Shown here piece after piece: positions 34,021 through 43,740 of a DNA stretch of 64,000 nt. This DNA comes from Simmondsia chinensis (Eukaryota; Streptophyta; Magnoliopsida; Caryophyllales; Simmondsiaceae): the NCBI GenBank assembly GCA_018398585.1, contig JAGTTD010000010.1, forward strand, positions 31,660,638 through 31,724,637, in the 5' to 3' direction. The notes below the pieces were generated by a model. The model was given only the letters and a program-made list of their open reading frames with translations. It ran no database searches and was not told the origin of the DNA. The position numbers and the translations under genes are program-made. Positions within the stretch are counted from its first letter, which is position 1. Each line of letters starts with the position of its first letter.

Positions 34021-35055
34021 TAGAGGTGTTAATGAGCCAAGTCGAGCCCGAGCTTGGCAAGCTTGAGGCTCGGCTTGGCATACTCGTAGTAGGCTTGAGG
34101 CTCGGCTCGAGCTTGCCAAGCCTGAAAGACACAGCTCGAGCTCGGCTCGTCAAAAGCTCGGGCTCAGCTCAAGCTCGGTTCAAGGCTTGGCTTGGTTCGG
34201 TTCAGGGCTTGCCAAGCCTATTCTCTCTGTTTTTTTTTTTTTTTTTTTTTTTTTTAACTCTGTAGCTAGACCTATTGGTTTCATACTTCATTGCATATTA
34301 TTAAAAAAAAAATCTTAGGAAATAAGATAATAAAAAAGCCATCCAAAAACAAAGCAAAAAAAAAAAAAAAAAAAGAGCTATTGTGAAAATCAAAGCAAAA
34401 TAAAACCAAGCTTAAAATAAACAAAATAAAAATCAAAACAATTACCCAAGTAACTCAATAATATACTAGAAGAAAAAGAAATTAAACAAAAATTAGGGAT
34501 TTACCCAAAAAGAAAATGAGCTATTGTGTGGCCCGTGTGTCGGTTGGTGGCTAGGGCAGCCGTCGGTGGCTCGTGGTGGCGTGGCTAGGGCAGTCTGTCG
34601 GTGGCTTGTCGTGGCGTGGTGGCTTGTGGTGGCGTGGTGGCTCGTGGTGTGGTGTGGTGTGGCGTAGGGTTAGGTTAAGGAGAAGGGGAGAGAGAGTGAG
34701 GGAGGAGGGGAGACGTGAAAAGGGGAGGATGAGAGGGGAAAAAAGGGGGTGGGGTGTATTATGTTATTTGTCATATAAATAAAATAAAATAAAACACATA
34801 CATTATTTATTTGGAGATTAGTTGGTTAAGAGTTTCATTTGTAATATGTGAAGTCTTGGGTTCGAATCCTACCATCCACTATAAGTCAAATTTTTTTTTA
34901 AACAAGCTTGTTAGGCTCGTGAGCCTGGCAAGCCCGAGCCTTGGAGGCTCGCGGCTCGGCTCGGGCTTGGGCTTGTGGTGAGCCGAGCTTTTCGAGCTCC
35001 CGCCGAGCTGGCTCGCGAGCCCTTGCCAAGCTGGCTTGGCTCACGAACACCCCTA
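34021..35055. mobile_element. hAT-like non-autonomous element 2
   Basis: 1035 bp with a perfect 8-bp target duplication GGCGGTGG (34013-34020 and 35056-35063). Termini TAGAGGTGTTAATGAGCC and, inverted, TAGGGGTGTTCGTGAGCC. Dense GCTCGGCTCGAGC-type subterminal motifs are present at both ends. The interior is non-coding, with T- and A-runs, a GTGGCGTGGTGGCT tract and a tRNA-like segment. Termini are shared with elements 1 and 3. Confidence 0.9.
34815..34885 (+). repeat. tRNA-like (SINE-type) A and B box segment
   Basis: TTAGTTGGTTAAGAG (A-box-like, 34817-34831) and GGGTTCGAATCC (B box, 34858-34869) at tRNA-like spacing, followed by a T run. No cloverleaf is supported, so this is probably a SINE head rather than a tRNA gene. 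Confidence 0.5.
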
Positions 35056-36780
35056 GGCGGTGGCACCCAGCTGGCCCTGTTAATGACCGCACGTTTTTTG
35101 GAAGACCTTCCACCAATATTGTTGGTGGGTTGATGGTAGCCTTTTGCAATTATTGGCATTAAATGCTTTTCATGGTAATATAAAGCATTGCCGATTTAAG
35201 GTGGCGCATATACGATTAGTTTTTCCGCCTAGTACCCAAAACTTGGCGGTAACACTTAGTGTAGAATCTCCGCCAGGTTAGCCGGTGGAGGTTCATGTCT
35301 CAAATTATTGACGATAATAGCCAAGCTGGTTGGCGGTGGCTCCTAAGCTTGCTTGCTCTAGTGCTGCTGGTTATTCACGGTAGTCTACAGCACCGTTGGT
35401 ATTGGTTCTCCTAATAGCAATTTCTTCTTTGCTTAGGTTAGAAGGTGAGTAGTGAGGTTTTTAAAGTGTTTTTAACAACCTTGTTGGTGGCCGTCAAGTC
35501 TTGAGGTGTTAAGGATGACGTCTTTACTAGTGGGACCTCCGCCATGGTTGTTGGCGAATCCAACCCGACACGTTATACATTGCTTAGCCATCTATGGTTG
35601 GTTGTGCGTATTTCACCGAATTTAGTAACGGTTGGATTTTGGCCAAACCGGGCGGAGGGCACAGTTTTGTGACCCGCTGTTACCTTTAAGGGATTATCCC
35701 CAAGATTGTTAGTGGTTGCCTTTTTTAGATTACGTGGCCATGCGTTACCCACTAAAGGGGTTAACGAGGCCACCCGGCCAAGTTTGTTGGGGTTAGGGTC
35801 TAGCCAAGCTTGCTGGCGGCAGCTTCACAGCTTGGTCATTTTGACGCTGTCCGTTGGTTACCCACAGTAGCCTATGGTACCGTTGGTTTGTGTTGGCTCA
35901 ACTAGTGGTAAATTTTTTCTCTACCTAAGTTAAAAGGTGAATAGTGAAGCTCTAAAAGAGCTTTCGCCAACAAAGTTGGTGGTAGCTCAAATCTTGGGGC
36001 GTTAAAGGCAACGTCCCCACTAACGGACCCTCAACCATGCTTGTTAGTAGTGTTCCGACTAAGTGGGACACCCGAGAGGCAAACTTTGACGGGTTTGTCC
36101 TCACGTGTTATCATTGGCGAAGCCCCTAGCTTTGGGCGGCATTGCTAAAATAAGGATAAACCGTCGTTGTTACACAGCCAACCCAATGGGCGGTTGCACC
36201 TAATCAAGGTAAATAGTGCAAAGCCAAGTTATTAGGCGAGGCTTTAGCTAGCCTCGCGGTTGGCTTTAACGGGTCACTCGAGTTCATTGGCAATGGTTCT
36301 CACGGATGAGCTACTCATTCAAGGAGTTGGCGAGGCCATCTGGCCAAGCTCAACGGCGGTTGTGGCTAATCAAGCTTATGGGTGCAACCAAGTTTCTTGG
36401 CGAGGTGCCCGGTTGACATTTTTAAGCTTACTTCATGGCAGCTTAAGCCTCTAATTATCAGTGGTAAAGTTCTTTATAACGAGCATTTACTAATGACGCC
36501 AAGTGATATTGGTTGGCCACCACAACTTTGTTTACAGATTTTTACATCACAAATTAATGTTGACACCGTTTTGGCGTTTGTCGAGTTCAAAGACGACAAT
36601 GCTATTATATAAGGGAGCCCTTGAGGTGCAATACCTCCATATTAGGCGGTTGGCGGTAATCGTTCACCTGGCTCAAATTTTACTTTATTTGGGTCGTTTT
36701 TTGGTTAAGGACTCTACAGCCTTTACACATAACAAAATTCTAGTCCCATTTAATTGTGGTAAATGTATGGGTTAGCATAT
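35056..36780 (-). repeat. Element L interior with 491-bp tandem segments
   Basis: The stretch 35322-35812 is repeated in diverged form from 35813 (parallel landmarks: CCAAGCTGGTTGGCGG / CCAAGCTTGCTGGCGG, ACCGTTGGT, TTAGAAGGTGAGTAGTGA / TTAAAAGGTGAATAGTGA). A third partial copy may begin near 36300. No gene is seen. Confidence 0.75.
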
Positions 36781-37826
36781 TTTGAAATATCATATTTGGC
36801 ACGGATTTAAGCTCTATGAATAACAAAATTTAAGAAATGAGTATGTTCAAACTTAAGCACTATGCCGTGAAGTTTTCCATGCGATGAAATTTCTCTTACT
36901 CCCAATTAAGAACATTATAGTGGCCTCTATGAACAATAAACTTAAGTTCAACCCTGTTTTTCCAATTTAATCACATATCCATCCAAGATATATGAGTTGG
37001 GTTGGAATTATCTTAAAGCAACTTTAGCTCGATAAAAAGTGTGGTGGGCAATTTCCAAAAAACGAGAGTAATACAATTTGTGTATTGCCGCGAATCCAAG
37101 ACGGGAAATCTGATAAAATAATTTATGTGTAATTGAAGTAAGAGCATTAGGAGAAGCATCTATAACATGCTCTAAAGCCCATGATATGCCGTACAGTTAC
37201 ATTGAAGTTTGTTATAAATTTACTGAAAAATTTAGACTTGAGGTCTTACTCTAAATGTATTAGAAAGAGGCATGATAATAAAGTCAAAGCCAAAACTTAT
37301 CTGGTGTTCAAGCCGAAATTAGAGGACGGTTAATGTCCCGAGAAACTTACCATGCTCACAGTTTATTCTTCTATATGTGCTTGAACTCGTGTGAAACATA
37401 AATTTACTTTGTAATATGGTTGGACACACAATTTGACTTCATTATTAAATTTTCAGTTATATGATATCCATCACATATAAGCATGTGGGATGTAGAATAA
37501 GAAAGAAACAATTTACGCGTTTATGTTTGATTTTTTGGAGAAAATTGGTCTCATTTTTCTTTTGTGCAGCATTTTTTATAAAGAGAGTTGCGTTTAGTTT
37601 TATACATTAACCGTTAGCATGGTTCACCCATTTATTCGATATTGATTCTTCCGATTTGGGTGGACCTAGGTGTGGAATTTGAATGATATGTTTTGACTTG
37701 CCAAACTGATAATCCTTAAACATGTGTTTGAGGATCAATGCATGAACAGTAAATTTTAAAGTTACAGTGCAATATTCTTATGATACGGACAAAAAACTTT
37801 AATTATAATCCTTGAAACTAACTTAT

Positions 37827-38084
37827 TTAGTTTCCTGGTACAGCTAATATTGAAATTATAGTACAATTACTTGCATAAGTGTAGACATTATAAGCACTTG
37901 CATTAGATAAAATTAGACGAACACCCCAGGTCTCTTTTTTTATATCGACACCAAACATCCAGGGTCTCCCTAATATTGAAATTACAGTACAAGTACTTGC
38001 ATAAGTGTAGACATTATAAGCACTTGCATTAGATAAAATTAGACGAACACCCCAGGTCTCTTTTTTTATATCGACACCAAACAT
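37827..38084 (-). CDS. Small hypothetical frame with a 42-residue repeat in the leader of L
   Basis: An 85-residue frame in the sense direction of element L, about 300 bp after its 5' LTR. It consists of two near-identical 42-residue copies (each starting MFGVDIKKETWGVRL), created by the 126-bp duplication. I recognise no domain. Translation is unproven and it may be a chance frame. Confidence 0.2.
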   Translation of the reverse strand: MFGVDIKKETWGVRLILSNASAYNVYTYASTCTVISILGRPWMFGVDIKKETWGVRLILSNASAYNVYTYASNCTIISILAVPGN

Positions 38085-38096
38085 CCAGGGTCTCCT
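37845..38096. repeat. Recent 126-bp tandem duplication
   Basis: Copies at 37845-37970 and 37971-38096 differ at only about two positions, so it is much younger than the L insertion. Confidence 0.92.
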
Positions 38097-38364
38097 TTTC
38101 CTCTCGCCTTCCTGGCTCTCTCTGTATATTCCTCTTTTTTTTTTTTGCTGCGAATTTTTTTCTTTTAATTTAGAAACAAAACTCGCCTCCGATTTGCTAA
38201 CAACTTACATCTAAAATCATAACTTAGAAGTATTAGGAGGTACTTAGACAAAGAAAAATTGGAGTTAACGACTTATCTGATGTTAAGCGGGTACTGTAGC
38301 CCCCAGTTTTGTGAGGGTCTTAGGTGATTTGCACGGGATACCAAACTAAACACTAGCAAGCTAT

Positions 38365-38383
38365 CTTCCCACAGACGGCGCCA
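38365..38383 (-). other. Primer binding site of element L
   Basis: TGGCGCCGTCTGTGGGAAG on the element strand, 2 bp from the 5' LTR. This PBS form is common in plant Ty3/gypsy elements of the Tat type; I do not assign the tRNA. Confidence 0.8.
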
Positions 38384-38385
38384 AT

Positions 38386-39175
38386 TGTTTCGGGGATTTT
38401 TGGTTAGGTTCTTTTAGATGAGGACAGGGCTCAAGCCCTCACGAGGAAGCAATTGCTAGCGTTTGACCTGATATCCTTGCAAAAAGAAAGAGGCCGTTAG
38501 GGGGACCCACGGGTTTGCCTGCGGGAGACCCCTCCGATGCCTAAGTTAGTAAAGGCATAATAATAACAAAAGATAAGTAAATAGCGTAAAAAAAATAATA
38601 ATAAATACTTATCGTATATGGAGGGGGGTCTTTGGTAGTTGGTGGCTGGAATCCGTACCGGTGAGGTGGCCGGGAAGAGAGAAAGAACGAGGAGAGAGAG
38701 AGGAAGTGGGGTTGTTGTCTGTAGGCGATAGTGGTGGTACCGGACGGGTCAAGCGGTACCCGAGGCTAGCGGTACCGGTGGCTAGGCGGTATTGGGGTGG
38801 CCTTACCGGCGAGGGAGTCAGGTGGTACCGGCGTCGAGCGGTGCCGGCTAGGTACAGGTGGTAGGAGAGAGAGTGAGGCGTGAGGGGTTCAAGAAGAGAG
38901 AGAGAAAGAAGGGAGGCAGTAAGAGAGGGAGAAAGAAGAGAGAGAGAGCCGTGAGGTGAGGTGAGGAGAGAGAAGTGAGTGGCTGAGGAGAGAGGAGAGA
39001 GGAGTGAGGGGTTAAGGAGAGAGGAGACGTGGGGAAGGGGAAAAGGAGAGAGGAAAGAGAAAGAGCACGTGGGGGAGAGAGAGAGGAGACAGTAAATAAA
39101 ATTGATTTTTTTTATTTTTGTTGTTATTTTGTTATCTTATTTTTAATACTAACCTGGTTATTTTTATCCTTAACA
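38386..39175 (-). repeat. Element L 5' LTR
   Basis: 790 bp, near-identical to 21134-21905 with a few percent substitutions and small indels in the purine tract. Confidence 0.88.
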
Positions 39176-40327
39176 AGAACGAACTGTGTCACGCCTCTCA
39201 TTCGAACATTATAATATAAAAGTGTGTTTATTTAATGTCTAAAAAATAAAATAATTAACTAATTTATATTGATAATTTCCAGAAATATATATATACACAC
39301 GCAGGCATTGGGTTTTTTGTTGTTGTTGTTGTTGTATATATACATATATATAGAAAACAAAACATCACAAATTTGATGAGTACCTAATAAATTCTAGAAC
39401 CGAAATATTATTTCGGAAGCAATACTTTTCAAACATTGTTAAGGTTGCAAAAAGAAAAATAAAAATAATACATTTAAGGTAGTTTCAAATAGTCCAAGAT
39501 AAGTAATTTTACCAAAAAAATTTGATGAATTAAAATTCTTAATGACAACTAACAAATTTGACTGACAAAATAAATGGCTTTATTTTTGAAATTAAAATTT
39601 TTCAAAAAATTATAAAGTACCCTTCATATACCCAAAAAGAAGATAAACTCACAAATCATGACAATAACGAAACACAGAAAGGTTGTTATAAATATTACAA
39701 GTATCCAATAAATGAGAAAAAAAAATAATGTTATTTTAGAAATTGACTTTTTGAAAATAAGAGGCATGAAACTCATCAAGCTGAAAATTAAAAAAATTAA
39801 ATTAAATTAAAATCCCACAAAAGATGATGATTGTTGAATTTAAGAATAATTATTTAATAAATAAGTAATAAAAGGGTATATAACTATTCAATTATATGTT
39901 TACACCAAATTGTAATTAAATTACATGTGATATAGAAAAATAAAAGTTTTATTATCATATATTTGATTCCAAGTAACAAATTACTACTTAAAATATTTTT
40001 TGATGTTAAACATTTTCCATGCATCATATGGAAAGTAATAATTTATATATCGATCACATGTTTATGCCATACATTAGCTCAAAAAATACTTATAAACCGT
40101 GCATCGCATTGGAATTCGCTAGTATTTTATAATTCATTAGATAACACACCATATAATTATATCTTATTTTTGTTGTTTTGTTTTGTTGGTTCGGTTGATT
40201 TCATTGGGTCTTCAATTATTTTTTTCTTTTTTGGCTTTGGTTTTCTTGGCTTGCGTTGCTTCTATTTGTTGATTTTGGATTGTTTGAATTTTGGGTTTAG
40301 GCTTTTGTTGGGCTTTCATGTTGGTTC
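39176..40327. other. AT-rich intergenic DNA
   Basis: I see no gene, only AT-rich sequence with A and T runs, a TATATA tract near 39285-39350 and a GTT-repeat near 39318. Confidence 0.6.
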
Positions 40328-41868
40328 TAGGGGTACACAGTCAACGGGTTAGGTTGGATATGGGTTAGAGCCAATCCTATCCATTTCATCTTAGACCCAA
40401 ACCCAACCAAAACCCATAAACCAATTGCATTATAGGTTTGGGTGGGGCTGGGTCTAGGTCTTATCGGGTCAATCCATTATGTAGATTTACTCAGCACTCA
40501 AATATATTAAAGTTGAAATTTTATGATATTAGAATTGTAAATTCTACCCACCATAGCCTTGCCTCAATGGTTAGAGGCAAGTGAGGGAATAGAGCATTGC
40601 TTTAGGCCAAAAGGTCTAGAGTTCAATTCCTTTCTTGAACTTTTTCTTAAGGAATTCTTGACTTAACTGGCTCCTGTGGTGTGTGGGTCGCAACATGGGC
40701 TGGGTTTACAGGTAACCGGGTTCCTCATAGCAAAGAATTGTAAATTCTAAATGAAATTTCAGTGTTTTTTGAAGTCAAGAGTGTAAACAGCAAAACGACA
40801 ATTATATTATAAAACATCAAATTACATTTTACTTCAAGCAATTGTCTGAACTTTTTTTTTGATGATCAGTGATAAAGTCGCAATATAAAACAAGCACATC
40901 ATACAAACTGCGACTTACCAAAAAAAAAAAAAACTCGTATAAATTATGATCAAAACAGAGACAAAAATTACAATGCAATTACCATTATTTACACCAATGG
41001 TCCTTGTGCTTTTTTATTAGTTTAGTCTTTATATTTTTAATTGTATCAATTTACTCCTTCTACAATATATGTTGTGTTAATCCAATCCTTTGATCAAATT
41101 TAAGTTAAGTTACTAATATGATTTTTAATGGCACAATCATATTAGATCCACATAACCCAATCAAATATATCCACTGACTCCCTTTAACCTAATACATGGG
41201 CAAAGCACTAAAAATTTCATTAACATCTTTACATAAATTTTACTATAAGGAACAAATTGACACAATATTAATTATAAGGGGACTAAAATGACACAATGTG
41301 CAAAGTACGGGGACTTTTGATGTTAATAACCCTATATTGTTTTTTAGTAGATCAAATCTCTCTTAAATTTAAACGTTAGAATTCACACTGGAACACATCC
41401 AAATTCGAGTACTCGGCTATAGATCCCTAAAAGTGACTTGATTATTTATTAATTTAAATATTAAATATACACCTTTGTCTTCTTCTGAATTAAATTTAAA
41501 TCTGTTATGTTTTAATTGACAAAAGAAGAAGGAAAAAAAAAAAAATCTAAACTGCAACCAAGCCCACGCAGTTATTGTTCGAACTCTTGTTTAAAGACAT
41601 TTCACTTAATAATGACACAAGATTCATAGTTCTTTTAATACTAATTTGTAGAATCTGCAGTCAGAAAATTAGAATATTAATGTAATTTCAAAGCCATGCA
41701 TCAAACTTTCCTTGGGTTGGGTGGATATTGGATATATCAAGGTGTACCCATGGGTAAGGGTCCTTAGATCCATAAAGACCTAACATGTAACGGGTACCCG
41801 ACCTAGCCTTACCCAATCTCCATGGGTTGGGTGGATCTTGGGTATACCCATAACCATGTACACCTCTA
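40328..41868. mobile_element. hAT-like non-autonomous element 3
   Basis: 1541 bp with a perfect 8-bp target duplication GTTGGTTC (40320-40327 and 41869-41876). Termini TAGGGGTACACAG and, inverted, TAGAGGTGTACATGG. Subterminal GGGTTGGGT / ACCCAACCC motifs are present at both ends. No transposase frame. A SINE is nested inside. Confidence 0.85.
40547..40733 (+). mobile_element. tRNA-derived SINE
   Basis: 187 bp flanked by a perfect 16-bp target duplication AGAATTGTAAATTCTA (40531-40546, 40734-40749). A-box-like TTGCCTCAATGG near 40559-40570 and B-box-like GAGTTCAATTCC at 40619-40630 form an internal Pol III promoter. A SINE-type body follows (GGTAACCGGGTTCCTC near the 3' end). Confidence 0.85.
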
Positions 41869-42280
41869 GTTGGTTCAATTGTCTCAATGTTACTTGCCTT
41901 TGGGCCTTGCCCAGCACATTTATACCTTTTTGGGTTTGTATATACTTATCGAGAAAAAAATATATCTTATCATAACTTATACCCTATCCAATATTGTCAA
42001 AACTAGGGACAATATTGTAAATGTGTTGTAATTTTTCTCTGTAAAGATAGACTTGCCCAAACTAGTCCTTTCTCTCCCAACTAATTTCTTCTGTGAAAAC
42101 ATTGGATTTAGAAGACCCCTCCTTACCTAGCTGAGGCACCGCACCTCAGACTTCTAGGAATCATATTGATTCACTTCTTCATCTCACACCTCAGAAGTCA
42201 ACCCAAATCAATAGCAAACAAATCAATTGACAACCGGGCATAAAACTGACAGCCAAGAATCAAGCGAAACTGGCATTAAT
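41869..42280. other. Intergenic DNA without gene
   Basis: Mixed AT-rich sequence up to the left LTR of copia element E. Confidence 0.6.
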
Positions 42281-42898
42281 TGTGGGGTACATAATATGTA
42301 GTATGGTCCAACCCACATGTTATAAAATAAAATAAAAAAAGAAAAATCAAAATTTGGGTTTAAGCTCATGCATGCTTTTTGTGTTGTGTGAGCCCATGAG
42401 GATTTTATTTTTGTATTAATATATATATGTTGGTATGGGAGAAAAAAATGCAGCCTCCGTTATACACTGGGAGAAGTGAGAGAGGCGACAATGGGAGTTT
42501 TTGTGCGGCGTTGTGGCAGCGAAAATTGTGATATTTGGGATTGATCTTGGAGTAATTTGGAGCGAATGGAGTTAATTGATTGGGAGTATCAATTGTTCTG
42601 GGGCCTAGGGAGGCAATCCTTGTATTGCTTAATTTACTTGTAGGTTTCATGTTAAGGTAAACATCTTGAAACCATAAATATTATAATTGATATTTTCTAT
42701 AGTGAATTTTGATGTATGTTTGCCCCATGAATTTTTCCTCTACTCTGGAGGATTTTCTACGTTATATTCGGTATCGATTTAATCTCTGCATGTTTATTTC
42801 TCGTTGATATTTGGTGATATTGGTGTGCCCTATGATTATATATGTTGTTAATATTGGCTTGAGTGGTCGATTGAAATTGAGGTGTCTAGACCCTAATA
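42281..42898 (+). repeat. Element E 5' LTR
   Basis: 618 bp, TGTGGGGTAC to CTAGACCCTAATA. Direct repeat of the right LTR. Confidence 0.85.
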
Positions 42899-42901
42899 AA
42901 G

Positions 42902-42914
42902 TGATATCAGAGCT
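42902..42914 (+). other. Primer binding site of element E
   Basis: TGATATCAGAGCT, an initiator-Met-type PBS with one change, 3 bp after the LTR. Confidence 0.8.
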
Positions 42915-42964
42915 AGGGTCCATTATTAGGGTAAATAATAACAAATAGTATTAGTAACAGTACG

Positions 42965-43720
42965 GTGATAAAATTGACAGGTAAAAATTATACAATTTGG
43001 AAGCCAATGATGGAGGACCTACTTTATTTTAAAGATTTACATGACCCAAATGATTGTGTTAGTGGTAGGTCGAAAAAAATGTCAGATAAAGAATGGGAGA
43101 AACTGAATAGAAAAACTGTTGGGACAATTAAACAATGGGTAGATTTTAGTGTTTTTCACCATATATCACAAGAGACTAATGAAGAGACATTACGGAAAAG
43201 TTTGGAGAGTCGGTATCAGAGAAAGACTCCACAGAATAAGGCTTTTCTGATTAAGAAGTTAGTCAACTTGAAATTGAAAGAGGGACGATCAATGGCCGAA
43301 CACTTGAATGAATTTCATGATGTTATTAACTAGTTAACTGTTATAAAAATTACTCTTGACGATGAGTTGCAGGCTTTGTTCCTTTTGAGTTCTCTACCTG
43401 ACAATTGGGAGACCTTAGTGGTAAATGTTAGTAACTCAGCTCCTGATGGTAAATTGTCTTTGGGTGCTGTTAAAGATTACTTGTTCAATAAGGAGATGAG
43501 AAGAAAAGAGATGGGAGCTGATGGCAGGCACTTGTTACTAAGAATCGAGGTAGAATCAAGAGTAGAGGGCCTAATGGGCATCATAAGTCCAAAGGTAGAT
43601 CTAAGTCCAAGGAAAATAGACCAGAGTGCTAGCATTATCATAAAACTGGATACCTGAGAAGAAATTATTTTCTTTTAAAAAAAGAACATAAAGGTAAAAT
43701 AAGTCAAAATAAGGCAGATC
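42965..43720 (+). pseudogene. Broken gag of element E
   Basis: The frame reads IKLTGKNYTIWKPMMEDLL from 42968; the codon before is GTG and no ATG lies upstream in frame, so the start is lost. A TAG at about 43332 divides it into a 122- and a 96-residue part with the copia gag core (LLSSLPDNWETLV, LKLKEGRSMAEHLNEFHD). The zinc knuckle is destroyed by a TAG and Cys-to-Tyr changes near 43625-43665. Confidence 0.82.
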
Positions 43721-43740
43721 ATAAACAAACTATAGCTACA

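Larger units (their letters stand above)
36781..38364 (-). other. Element L 5' leader region
   Basis: AT-rich sequence next to the PBS (upstream end of the sense transcript). It has no gag-like frame and contains one recent 126-bp tandem duplication. Confidence 0.6.
21134..39175 (-). mobile_element. Element L: large LTR-retrotransposon derivative (LARD-like), 18 kb with nested insertions
   Basis: Two direct LTRs (21134-21905 and 38386-39175), a PPT next to the left LTR and a PBS next to the right LTR, all oriented on the - strand. Flanking GGAAC (21129-21133) and AGAAC (39176-39180) form a one-mismatch target duplication. Subtracting chromovirus D and hAT-like element 2 leaves about 11.2 kb. 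I find no gag, protease, RT, RNase H or integrase motif of its own; the interior is tandem arrays and hairpin-rich sequence. This matches the LARD concept (large retrotransposon derivatives), mobilised in trans. Confidence 0.85.

Noticed and set aside
33942..34265. 107-residue frame overlapping the left end of hAT-like element 2
   Set aside because: It crosses the element boundary and is made by GCTCGGCTC repeats and a T run.
34817..34869. A tRNA gene
   Set aside because: A and B boxes are present but no cloverleaf stems could be drawn.
39963..40352. 129-residue frame as a membrane protein gene
   Set aside because: T-rich AT sequence gives hydrophobic residues by chance, and the frame runs into hAT-like element 3.
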